From a virus, in the IMG/VR virus record IMGVR_UViG_3300042887_000976, positions 1 to 64,000 of that record: a stretch of 64,000 nucleotides of DNA; one strand, written 5' to 3'. A model generated the notes under the pieces. The model did not search any database and was not told the origin of the DNA. It worked only from the letters and a program-made list of their open reading frames with translations. Positions within the stretch are counted from its first letter, which is position 1, and every line of letters begins with the position of its first letter. Both the position numbers and the translations under genes were made by a program. Shown here piece after piece: positions 47,839 through 56,494 of the stretch.

Positions 47839-50633
47839 TATGAGTTCCTTAACAAAGCCATACGAACTTCACGGTCTAGAAGATGCGCAACATCTTTTGC
47901 CATACGTTCTACGTCACCGCTGTAATTATTGCCACCATTTAAATTAATTGTTGGAGCAATACTAACATGAAAAGTGTTGCCACTATCTCCTTGGACGACT
48001 ACAGACCCACCACGGGTGGGAGCAGACATTGCCATACCCATGCCTGATACAGGGTCACCCTGTTTGGGGTGTCCTGAGGTGGCATAACCCGCTTCTTTAA
48101 CGTACTTAGTGGCTTGTGGGATATTGGTGTTTCCTAATGGGTTACCTGTGTCGTCTTTCCAATGCTCCCAGTTATTACCGTGCCCAGACAATTTCCAAGC
48201 AACTCGTGCATTTGTAGCAGGGTTAAACAGTTCTTCATTCTTTTTAAGGTTATAGTAACCTCTACGAGCAGGGCCCATAGAACCTTTCATATTAATTTGC
48301 ATCAAACCATATGAAAGGTCATCGTCATCATCAGCGAATGATTTAGGGTTAAACCTAGATTCTCGGTGCGCAATGGCTACTGCCTCTACTAACCGTTTTC
48401 CTCTAAAGCCTGCTTTGTACATAATGGCTGCTACTTGACGACCCGTTAGGGGACCTTTGCCACTGTAACTTCCAACACTAGATGACCCACTAGATGACCC
48501 ACTACCTGGACTTCCACCACCCAAAGATGCGGCGCTAAGGCTTCCTCCCCCTCCTGCTCCTTGTAAGTCAAGACCCATTGCTTCAATAGCCGCACCCATG
48601 CTAAGTCCTGCGTATCCTTGGATTTTAATGTCTACTCCCTGTTTACCAGAAGAGCCACCCATGCTACTAACACCACCATGCATCATTGTTTCTAGCCCTT
48701 TAATAGCCGCATTGGTATCTGTGGGTTCTGCAACTACACCGTTGTGTCCCCAAGGGGCACCCATCTTTTCGTACTGAGAGCGAGAGCCAGGAAGTTCAGC
48801 AGGTTGTACGTGCCAAGGTTCGTTATTGACATCATGAAATGAACGAAGTCCAAAGTCTTTGGCGTGTTCCTTTACCCAATCAAATTCTGTTGATGGTGCA
48901 AAGTCAACTGCCAAACCAATTTCGTGCATGGACATACCTGGAGGGGCTGCGGCTGCACCACGAACACGTTTCCAATATTGTCCTTTCCAGAAAACATCTG
49001 TTTTTTCTGGAGTTGGCTCATAACGTGATTCAAACAGTTGTTTCTGTTGTTCAGTAGAGCGCACACCACCACCAATGTAAAGGCGTGGGTTAGCCTTCAT
49101 CATTGCTTCTACTTTTTCACGCATTTTTGGGTGAAGTTTTGAAAGTTGACCACTGCTTTTAGCAACGTTTCCGCCAGTACCACCCTTTTTAGCACCTGGT
49201 TCTTTTTCACCTGTAGCGTCACCCAGGAATGCACCCGCAACACCTGCGGCAATACCTAAGGCTGGTCCAACTCCAGGAATAAAAGATAATGGAAGTGCAG
49301 CCCCCTTAAGAGCAGCACCCGCTATCCCAGCGGCTCCACGATTACGTGCTTTAAAGCCCATAGCACTAGAGAAAGTGTCATCTAGTTTTTGTAATGCACG
49401 TGTAAGGGATTGCATTCCCTTTTCCATAGCAGCGTAGTTATCCGCTTGCTTGTCATACATATTTTCTTCACGACTTGCTTTTACACGCTCGGTCTCTTCA
49501 TTTTGGTTAGCATAAGTATCTTCAACGCCAGCAATTTTGCGGTCATACTTATTGGCTGCGTCATACATACCTCTACCACCCTTCTTCTTAAACGCAATGT
49601 TTTCTTTTGCGTATTGAAGGGTAATATCTTGCATTTCTTCGGGGACACCTGATTGACGCAGACGTTCACGAGTCATTGAACCTTGTGTCATAGCACCTTG
49701 AAGAGAACTTTCGGTAGTTAACCCAAGGCGCTGAACAGTCCGTTGCACAACTTCCTTAGCACTGCGCTGTTGACCACCAACGCCGTACATACCAGTTCCC
49801 ATAGTCATAAACATACGGTTGGCTGATTCAGGACCAGCCATAGTTTTTGTCATTTGGTTTACTTGGTCAGTTGAATAACCATAACCAGAAGCAGCACGTA
49901 AAAACTCAACGCTGTTACCTTGTTTGTTAGCGTCAATACCTGTAGAGGCTTCTAAACTTAAAACACTATTAATTCCACCAGCACCTAGTTTGTATTGGGT
50001 AAGTGGTTTGCGCTTATTATCTCGTACTTCTTGACCACTCATGCCTGTGGTTTGTTGAAGAAGCATGTCCATGCGGTTGGCTGATAATGAATAAGCAGCG
50101 TTATTATTAATACGGTTGTTCAGTGCAGCACCAATAGCCCCTGCAATTTGCTTGGCAATGTCTGCACCAGTAGCAGCAGCACCTCCGCCGCCTCCTCTAC
50201 CGCCTCCTCCGCCCATCATTGTTAAGTTTTGACTACGGTCAGTAGTGATATGGTATGTATTGAACATACCTCCACCGCCACCGCCACCAAGGAGGCTATC
50301 GGTAAGGGTGCCCGCAGGAGCCCCGTTAGGGCTTGCAGGTCCACTAGGGCTTGTAGGTCCGCCTTTACCACCGCCCATACCATTCATGGCATTGGCAACC
50401 TTCTGCATTTTGGCAGCCCATTGCTCAGTTAAAGTAATAACTTTAGGAAGGTCTGTTTTAAACTTGTTAATGTTTGTATGCAACTTGGTAAGAGCCGCAT
50501 CAAGTTCTTGTAATGGTTTTAAGTCTGCGGAAAAACGATTGTTGCCACTAGCAGCAGGGTTACCCATACGCTCGCCAGGACGAACACCACTATCAAGGGT
50601 GTCTCTGCTATCTGCTATAGGATTTTCTGCCAT
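47838..50633 (-). CDS. Tape measure protein with two peptidoglycan-hydrolase domains
   Basis: 931 residues. N-terminal helical and glycine-rich part, then hydrophobic AGAALKGAALPLSFIPGVG; a VanY-type D,D-carboxypeptidase domain (NPRLYIGGGVRSTEQQ; SMHEIGLAVDFAP; EPWHVQP), and a C-terminal SLT lysozyme domain (IAHRESRFNPKSF; SYGLMQIN). So the tail carries two cell-wall-digesting activities. Many poly-Gly/Ser linkers. Determines tail length; 931 residues suggests a long tail. Confidence 0.8.
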   Translation of the reverse strand: MAENPIADSRDTLDSGVRPGERMGNPAASGNNRFSADLKPLQELDAALTKLHTNINKFKTDLPKVITLTEQWAAKMQKVANAMNGMGGGKGGPTSPSGPASPNGAPAGTLTDSLLGGGGGGGMFNTYHITTDRSQNLTMMGGGGGRGGGGGAAATGADIAKQIAGAIGAALNNRINNNAAYSLSANRMDMLLQQTTGMSGQEVRDNKRKPLTQYKLGAGGINSVLSLEASTGIDANKQGNSVEFLRAASGYGYSTDQVNQMTKTMAGPESANRMFMTMGTGMYGVGGQQRSAKEVVQRTVQRLGLTTESSLQGAMTQGSMTRERLRQSGVPEEMQDITLQYAKENIAFKKKGGRGMYDAANKYDRKIAGVEDTYANQNEETERVKASREENMYDKQADNYAAMEKGMQSLTRALQKLDDTFSSAMGFKARNRGAAGIAGAALKGAALPLSFIPGVGPALGIAAGVAGAFLGDATGEKEPGAKKGGTGGNVAKSSGQLSKLHPKMREKVEAMMKANPRLYIGGGVRSTEQQKQLFESRYEPTPEKTDVFWKGQYWKRVRGAAAAPPGMSMHEIGLAVDFAPSTEFDWVKEHAKDFGLRSFHDVNNEPWHVQPAELPGSRSQYEKMGAPWGHNGVVAEPTDTNAAIKGLETMMHGGVSSMGGSSGKQGVDIKIQGYAGLSMGAAIEAMGLDLQGAGGGGSLSAASLGGGSPGSGSSSGSSSVGSYSGKGPLTGRQVAAIMYKAGFRGKRLVEAVAIAHRESRFNPKSFADDDDDLSYGLMQINMKGSMGPARRGYYNLKKNEELFNPATNARVAWKLSGHGNNWEHWKDDTGNPLGNTNIPQATKYVKEAGYATSGHPKQGDPVSGMGMAMSAPTRGGSVVVQGDSGNTFHVSIAPTINLNGGNNYSGDVERMAKDVAHLLDREVRMALLRNS

Positions 50634-50641
50634 AGTTAACC

Positions 50642-50827
50642 TTAGGATTGATTACGCCAACGAGCCATTGATTTCCAATAATCTCGCTGACGTACTGTCA
50701 TATGTTTTAGGTCGTCCAGACCAAACCCTGTATAAACAGAAGCAATCGTTTCGTATTCCCAATAAGTAAGCGTGAGGTTAACTGAATAAAAGTGAGACCC
50801 AGTCCATGATGATGAGGAGTTCTTCAC
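50642..50827 (-). CDS. Tail assembly chaperone, downstream (+1) reading frame
   Basis: 61 residues from a GTG (50827) with no ribosome site; the frame opens inside the preceding gene, one nucleotide ahead (+1) of it. NLTLTYWEYETIASVYTGFG and YWKSMARWRNQS. In tailed phages the two chaperone frames between tape measure and tube are joined by programmed frameshifting; here the geometry matches a +1 (or -2) shift. The slip site is not identified. Confidence 0.55.
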   Translation of the reverse strand: MKNSSSSWTGSHFYSVNLTLTYWEYETIASVYTGFGLDDLKHMTVRQRDYWKSMARWRNQS

Positions 50828-51572
50828 TGCACTTAGCGCACTGAGTCTTCACCTCCTCCATCTTTGGCCCAGGAGGGTTGTTGGTGAGCGCTCGTACCAA
50901 CTTGCTGCGGTCACTTACACCAAGGTGTTTTGCCCATTGTTCCGTATTTGTAGGTTGGTTATCGTCCCATTCGGAACAACGAGCCAACATCATTGTGTTC
51001 TGTTCAGCAGTTGTCTTAGCCTTTTTTGCTACATGTGAACTATCTGCGCCAGTTGGGTAACGTAGTTTAACGATAGAACCATCACGCAATTCAACTTCTA
51101 TTGGAAGTGTGAAATCTTTTTCTGGAAACTCAAATGAAAAATCTTCATCAAGGTTTAGTGTTACAAAGTTAGTTTCTCCGCAGTTTCCACAAGACACTTC
51201 CATTTCACGGAAACGACCGTAGGTTGCTTTCATAGCACCAATAAACAAAAGGTCTCGGTCACCAATCATCAGTTGGTCAATTAGTCCTTGATTTTTTGCA
51301 ATGGGTACATCCCCAATAGTTACAACTGCTCGTTTAAGTAAAGCACTCATATAATCACTATAAACCATGTCGGATTTTGTAGTTAAAGAAACAATGGCTT
51401 CTTCATCTTCTCCGTTTAACTCACGAATAATTGCATTTTGCAACCACTCGTCTTCATGTTTTATTCCACGCATTAGTTTTACAGACGCTGGAGGCGCTGA
51501 ACCCATACGTGGGGCTGAATCTTTAATTGCTTCGTTAGCGGCTGATACCACTGATTCTGAAATATTTGACAT
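50778..51572 (-). CDS. Tail assembly chaperone / gp26-like protein with zinc knuckles
   Basis: 264 residues. CGNCGETNF in the middle and CAKCSEELL at the end form two zinc-type pairs; helical N-terminus with IKHEDEWLQNAIIREL. Its position between tube and tape measure fits the first chaperone frame, and resembles zinc-containing phage baseplate hub assembly proteins. Stop TAA at 50778-50780. Function by position. Confidence 0.65.
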   Translation of the reverse strand: MSNISESVVSAANEAIKDSAPRMGSAPPASVKLMRGIKHEDEWLQNAIIRELNGEDEEAIVSLTTKSDMVYSDYMSALLKRAVVTIGDVPIAKNQGLIDQLMIGDRDLLFIGAMKATYGRFREMEVSCGNCGETNFVTLNLDEDFSFEFPEKDFTLPIEVELRDGSIVKLRYPTGADSSHVAKKAKTTAEQNTMMLARCSEWDDNQPTNTEQWAKHLGVSDRSKLVRALTNNPPGPKMEEVKTQCAKCSEELLIIMDWVSLLFS

Positions 51573-51596
51573 TTTATTCTCCTATTTGTTAATTTT

Positions 51597-52256
51597 TTAG
51601 ACTTGTGCGTCTAGTGCTGCAATTTCTGCATCTGTCCACGCAAGCATAAAACCTTCGTGAACCAAACTTAGTTCATGCACCATAATCTCGCTACCACTTG
51701 CATTAAGACCACTCATTGTGAATGATGCAGGCCATGCATTGAAAATTTTGATACCAAGTTTTTTCTTGCCATTTTGTGTTGTAGTACTATTACCAACATT
51801 GTCAGTGTATGAAGCATTAGAGTGTGGGTGGTCGTATACCCATACAACAACGTCACAACGATAATCAGAACCACCTGTAGAACCAGGAGCACCTGACTGC
51901 CAGTTGTGGATAAAGCGTTGCCATTTCCACAATTGGTCTTGTTTTTCAATAACACCACGTTGGAATGAAATAGGTGCAAAGTCAGTCTGACCAACCATCT
52001 TGTGTGGGTGGGTGTTCATTCCACCTTCACGGTATTGAATAACTTCGTTAGTTACAGCCAAACCACTCATAGCGGCAAAGCCAAGGTTTTCTAAACCAAC
52101 AGCAAATTTTGCAAGACTGTTGTCAGCAGAACCAGGAGCACCTGGGGCGACTGTTCCAGGTGTGTTTGGTGAATCACTTGATGCTGTGGTTGTTGGTACT
52201 AGAAATTGTACTTCAAACTTAAATGAGCGGATTGGGTCTGTGCGTGTAGTAGGCAT
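51597..52256 (-). CDS. Tail tube protein
   Basis: 219 residues. DPIRSFKFEVQFLV, MSGLAVTNEVIQYREGG, ISFQRGVIEKQDQLWKWQRF and WPASFTMSGLNASGSEIMVHELSLVHEG match T4 gp19-type tube proteins. Immediately follows the sheath gene. Confidence 0.9.
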   Translation of the reverse strand: MPTTRTDPIRSFKFEVQFLVPTTTASSDSPNTPGTVAPGAPGSADNSLAKFAVGLENLGFAAMSGLAVTNEVIQYREGGMNTHPHKMVGQTDFAPISFQRGVIEKQDQLWKWQRFIHNWQSGAPGSTGGSDYRCDVVVWVYDHPHSNASYTDNVGNSTTTQNGKKKLGIKIFNAWPASFTMSGLNASGSEIMVHELSLVHEGFMLAWTDAEIAALDAQV

Positions 52257-52265
52257 AATTACTCC

Positions 52266-53801
52266 TTAGAGTGTCTCGGTAACGGTGCTTCCACCGCTGA
52301 ATTGGCTTACGTTAATAACAATAAATTCAGCAGGAGTTTGCAAAGCAACACCCACTTCAACATTTACTTCTCCTGAATCAATTGTAATGCTTGTGTTGTT
52401 TGTTTCATTACAGGTAACATAAAATGCTTCAGAAGCATTATTACCTTTAAGAGCACCAGAAGAATATAAACCACTCAACATTTTAGCAATGTTTCCAGAG
52501 ATGCTAGTCCACAAGCGAGGACCATTTGGTTGGAACAATGCTGGCTTTGTAAGTTCTTCAACTTGGGCTTTAACGTAGTTAAGAGTACGGCGGCTAGGGA
52601 TGTACTTTGTATTGTCTGTTTTAATAAGGGTACGGGCACCATTAACAATAACTCCTGCACCAGGAACGTTCTTAAGCGTGTTTACATGGTTGTTATATAA
52701 AGTACCAATAGTACTCTCATTGAAGTTAACTGTAGTGCCAAAAGTATTTGCTAACGAGTAAGCGTAACCAGCAGGTGCACGACCAACCCCACGTTCTGCG
52801 TCAACACGTTGGTACAAACCAAGAATTGCGCCACCTGGGTAGGTGTCACGAAGTGCGGCTGCTCCACGAACAGCAGGGTTACTCATAGAAAGTGTTGGGT
52901 AATACACAGCAGCGTAAGAGGTACCTGAACCATAACCTTGGATACGGGTGTTAATGTCTGCGGCTGTTGTGAGTGTCTTGTCTGGGTCAATGACTAAGAA
53001 AGAATTCTTACGGGAACCTTCAACGGCTCCATCAACATAACTAATAGCGTTAGTAATAATAGATGTAGAACTTTGTCCTACAAGGTTAATTGTTAATTGA
53101 CCTTCAACATTATCCAACAAGCGCAAAGTACGTGCCCAGTCAGCATCTGTAATAACACTTCCATCTGCTCCTGCTGTAAAAGCCTGGTTAGAAGCGTTGC
53201 TAACTGTGTAGGCTGTCCCCGCTGCAAAAGCGGCTGAGGCAGCAGCATTGTACATAACATCATACGCTTGGACATAAGAAGAGTAATTGTTTAAAACTGC
53301 TGCAATATAACGAGAGTTATCAGGGTTAAGACTTAACTCTGACCAACTTTCTACTTCAGACCCACCGTAACTAATAACCAAATTAAAAGTAGGAGTAGTT
53401 CCTGTAATGTTTCCTGCGCTTACTGTTGCAGTGATTGCATTACCCCAAATTCCTGGGTTAGGAGCCCTAAGTTTAAATACTGTTTGAGCACTACTATTTG
53501 CAGTACCAGTAAAAGTACTTGAGGAAACAGCAGTTGTGCTTGCACCAGAAGTAACACGAGTTACATAAGCACTACGTCCACCATTTGAAAAGAAATGATA
53601 AAGGGCATAACCCATTTCGTAGTTTGCTGTTAAATCACCAAATTGGTTTTTGTATGAAGCCCATGATTGTACAAGTGCTGGTGTAGAAGGACCACGTTCA
53701 GCGGTTCCTACAAAAGCAGCAGCAACCGTAGCGGGGCTACTGGTTACATTAGTTGTAAATGGTCCTTCGGTAACGTAAATACCTGGGCGTGAATATGTCA
53801 T
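52266..53801 (-). CDS. Tail sheath protein
   Basis: 511 residues. RPGIYVTEGPF and VAAAFVGTAERGPSTPALV at the N-terminus, a central DKT.T..DINTRI-type segment, GAGVIVNGARTLIKTDNTKY and PALFQPNGPRLWTSI at the C-terminus are sheath signatures. Proves a contractile tail. Confidence 0.95.
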   Translation of the reverse strand: MTYSRPGIYVTEGPFTTNVTSSPATVAAAFVGTAERGPSTPALVQSWASYKNQFGDLTANYEMGYALYHFFSNGGRSAYVTRVTSGASTTAVSSSTFTGTANSSAQTVFKLRAPNPGIWGNAITATVSAGNITGTTPTFNLVISYGGSEVESWSELSLNPDNSRYIAAVLNNYSSYVQAYDVMYNAAASAAFAAGTAYTVSNASNQAFTAGADGSVITDADWARTLRLLDNVEGQLTINLVGQSSTSIITNAISYVDGAVEGSRKNSFLVIDPDKTLTTAADINTRIQGYGSGTSYAAVYYPTLSMSNPAVRGAAALRDTYPGGAILGLYQRVDAERGVGRAPAGYAYSLANTFGTTVNFNESTIGTLYNNHVNTLKNVPGAGVIVNGARTLIKTDNTKYIPSRRTLNYVKAQVEELTKPALFQPNGPRLWTSISGNIAKMLSGLYSSGALKGNNASEAFYVTCNETNNTSITIDSGEVNVEVGVALQTPAEFIVINVSQFSGGSTVTETL

Positions 53802-53840
53802 TTCTTCTCCTAGATGGGGTAGATGGTATGAAGTCTTTTA

Positions 53841-54518
53841 TTAATTCGTATAGTCAATATTAGCGACTATCTCGGTGGTCTGCTGGGTGCCATATATATC
53901 AGTTGAAGGCAGTTCTGCCGACATCTGCAACGTATAAACCTTGCGGAAAATGCGCTTACGGTAACCCGCTTCGGGGTCCAATAAGTCAGCAGTTGACCAG
54001 TCAAGGAGTTCTAATCTGCGGTCAGTGTTGTCCGCATCAATGTGAATGGAACCCCTTCGGAAGGGGAAAACCTTAGTAAGCATGTTTGCTGACAACTGAC
54101 GGTCATGAAGGGCGCTACGGGTAAAAGTAGACACTTGATACAGAAGGTCAACAGGAACAAATTCATTACTTACAAGAACTTGAAAATCATTTTTATTATC
54201 TAAATAACCAAAATCAGGGGAGTTGCTAGGCCAGTAATTCATGGCATTTGGCATAACCGAAGCACCTGTTGGGGCAGATGCTCCCCCAGCGGTGTTGTAA
54301 TAGTAGATAGGAAGTTCTGAATGCTGGCGGTTTTTAGCATGGACAATGTCAAGCATTTCAATAGTGACAAAAGGGTATTCACGTTCAGTTTCAGCATCAG
54401 GGTATCTAAAGAACACCTGTACTGGGCGAGTGTTATTACGGTCATCTGTAACAGTAAGACCCGTTAAACGCTTTTTAATAGCCTCATCTTCGGCAAGTAG
54501 AAACCCTGTACGTGTCAT
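53841..54518 (-). CDS. Tail terminator-like protein
   Basis: 225 residues. FFRYPDAETEREYPFVTIEMLDIVHAKNRQHS, DFQVLVSNEFVPVDLLYQV and RRLELLDWSTADLLD resemble the neck/tail terminator proteins of myoviruses. Role by position between sheath and neck. Confidence 0.6.
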   Translation of the reverse strand: MTRTGFLLAEDEAIKKRLTGLTVTDDRNNTRPVQVFFRYPDAETEREYPFVTIEMLDIVHAKNRQHSELPIYYYNTAGGASAPTGASVMPNAMNYWPSNSPDFGYLDNKNDFQVLVSNEFVPVDLLYQVSTFTRSALHDRQLSANMLTKVFPFRRGSIHIDADNTDRRLELLDWSTADLLDPEAGYRKRIFRKVYTLQMSAELPSTDIYGTQQTTEIVANIDYTN

Positions 54519-54940
54519 TAGTAACCACCACTTAGGAGTTCATAAGCCTTATCAGTGACTTGTGAGCCAAAGTTCTCTTTGCTTGCATGGGCAGATGAGC
54601 GTAGTAAAGGTGCTGGTGGTCTGTCTCCGTCACCAAACTCCAAAGATAACGCTTTATTGTTTTCTTTTACGTCCTCAGTAGCAACAGAATACTTAAGCAT
54701 ACGCTCTTCAGGAGAGTATTGAACTTGAATTTTGTCTGCCAAAGGAGCCCAACCTGTGTCTGATTGGCGGGCTTTATCCCTAATCATGGCTTGTTCAGCG
54801 GTAGATACATGGTCAATAGCGGTGCTTATAGCGGCATGATAGTTATTAATAACTTGCTCAAAGTGGCCTACAAATGCAAACATGCCCGACAAAAGGGGTG
54901 CAGAACTGTCGTTAAGTTGTGTTGAAGAAGAGCCTGTCAT
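54518..54940 (-). CDS. Neck/tail-completion protein (tentative)
   Basis: 140 residues. MFAFVGHFEQVINNYHAAI then DTGWAPLADKIQVQYSPEERML; looks like HK97 gp10-type or tail completion proteins. TAATG junction with the tail terminator-like gene. Confidence 0.5.
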   Translation of the reverse strand: MTGSSSTQLNDSSAPLLSGMFAFVGHFEQVINNYHAAISTAIDHVSTAEQAMIRDKARQSDTGWAPLADKIQVQYSPEERMLKYSVATEDVKENNKALSLEFGDGDRPPAPLLRSSAHASKENFGSQVTDKAYELLSGGY

Positions 54941-55008
54941 GGCTTGGTCCTTACGCAGTTCTAGGCAAATGTAGCACCTTGACGCTCATCAAGGATAGTA
55001 CAAGTTTA

Positions 55009-55545
55009 TCAGATGGTAGGTAGTTTTGTGGGCCAAGGATAGTTCTTAACCGCATATGCTGTAGGACCTGGGTCAAAGGGCATTTCTTGGTTAAGATACA
55101 CCTCTAGCCCTTCCACAACTACCAAAATGTCATCCCGAAGACGACCACGTACACGATAGGACATTACAGAAAAGTACCTACCATCATACAAAAACATGTC
55201 ATTAAGGTGTTGTTTGTACTCAAAAACAGTTTCAATTCCTGCATCTCGGAAGTCTGAAACAGAAGCCACTAGGTTAACAATTTCTACGGGTTGGCGACCC
55301 TCAGGGATTGCACGCTTAGTATCTTCAGATTCTGTAATCATTAAAATAGGCACTGTAATTCCTGTTTTAAAAGATTTACCACCGCCACCTATTGCTCCCT
55401 CGTCATACACATCATCGTAGTAGGAGCCTGCACTAGCAGCATTTGCTAAAGGAGAGTGTTCGTACCAAACGACACTTTCACCAGCATAGGATTGGTAACT
55501 GCGGTACTGCTTGCGAATGTTGTTCGCTTCTGAACGTAGGTCCAT
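55009..55545 (-). CDS. Head closure / neck protein (tentative)
   Basis: 178 residues. FKTGITVPILMITESEDTKRAI, VFEYKQHLNDMFLYDGRYF and RDDILVVVEGLEVYLNQE. Position between connector and completion proteins fits a head-closure (stopper) protein. TAATG with the connector. Confidence 0.5.
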   Translation of the reverse strand: MDLRSEANNIRKQYRSYQSYAGESVVWYEHSPLANAASAGSYYDDVYDEGAIGGGGKSFKTGITVPILMITESEDTKRAIPEGRQPVEIVNLVASVSDFRDAGIETVFEYKQHLNDMFLYDGRYFSVMSYRVRGRLRDDILVVVEGLEVYLNQEMPFDPGPTAYAVKNYPWPTKLPTI

Positions 55546-56345
55546 TAGAAGTAGGCGTTGCTCGTATAACTAGCAGGAGGCTCTGTATCAATAAAGACAT
55601 CTTCCCGCAATGGCTCATCCTTTTCAGTAATAAGAATTTGACCCTCTGAGTCTTCAGTAAAGATGCGCTCCATTGGTCCGTACTCCCCAAGTTCTTTGGC
55701 TTTGTAAAGTGGTACAAGACGGTTAGTTGTGCGAGAAACACGGCGAAGGCTGAACTGCTCAATGCGCTCAGGACCAATGTTAAGGTTATTGGCACGCTTA
55801 CGGTACTCAAGTTCCCACTGTTGACAAAGGCTCTGGAGCATGCGGAAACGCTGAGAACCAGGTATATGAATGGACTCAGAAGTCATGACATCAATGTCAC
55901 GAGCATATTCTGTCATAAGAGCCTGTAGGGCTTCTACAAGGGCACCAATGCCAATGACATCCAAGACTGCTGGATTAGCCTGTTCTAAGGGAACATTGAT
56001 AGTTGGTTTATGGTAATTAATTGAATGTTTTGCGTAAAACTCAAGGTCGGCAGGTAACATCCACTCGTAATAATAACCTTCAATAATAATTTTACTGTTG
56101 GCAGCAGGGGTATCAGCCAACCTCACAATACCATTTCGGGCATCTATTGAGTAGTTAGTAGACGTAAGTGGTGTAACACTTGCACCAACAATGTTTGCAA
56201 CCCAAATAGTGTTGGTGTCAATGTTAGGTTGTCCTAACTCAAATGTACGCCCAACAGCGTCAAAGTTAACTTGAAAGAACTTAGGAAAATCACGCAAATA
56301 GTTTCGTGCTACTTCTACAACATATTGAAGGGGTGTCTGCGCCAT
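55545..56345 (-). CDS. Head-tail connector-like protein
   Basis: 266 residues. LQYVVEVARNYLRDFPKFFQVNFD at the N-terminus, an internal helix LVEALQALMTEYAR, QSLCQQWELEYRKRANNL and an acidic end. Resembles adaptor/connector proteins. TAATG with the 49-residue gene. Confidence 0.55.
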   Translation of the reverse strand: MAQTPLQYVVEVARNYLRDFPKFFQVNFDAVGRTFELGQPNIDTNTIWVANIVGASVTPLTSTNYSIDARNGIVRLADTPAANSKIIIEGYYYEWMLPADLEFYAKHSINYHKPTINVPLEQANPAVLDVIGIGALVEALQALMTEYARDIDVMTSESIHIPGSQRFRMLQSLCQQWELEYRKRANNLNIGPERIEQFSLRRVSRTTNRLVPLYKAKELGEYGPMERIFTEDSEGQILITEKDEPLREDVFIDTEPPASYTSNAYF

Positions 56346-56494
56346 TATTGGTCTCCTGAGCCCTTTCCAGGGATAGTGTCACTAGACGGTTCATTCATCT
56401 GTGGTTGTTGTTCACGAAACCTATGAGCGGTAACACTACGAATTTTTGTAATGTCCGCAACCGTTCCCGTGGGGTTTGGGATTGGTCGTTCCAT
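56345..56494 (-). CDS. 49-residue hypothetical protein
   Basis: MERPIPNPTGTVADITKIRS, then HRFREQQPQMNEP and a Ser/Gly-rich end. DITK is encoded by a degenerate box. Joined by TAATG to neighbours on both sides. Confidence 0.55.
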   Translation of the reverse strand: MERPIPNPTGTVADITKIRSVTAHRFREQQPQMNEPSSDTIPGKGSGDQ

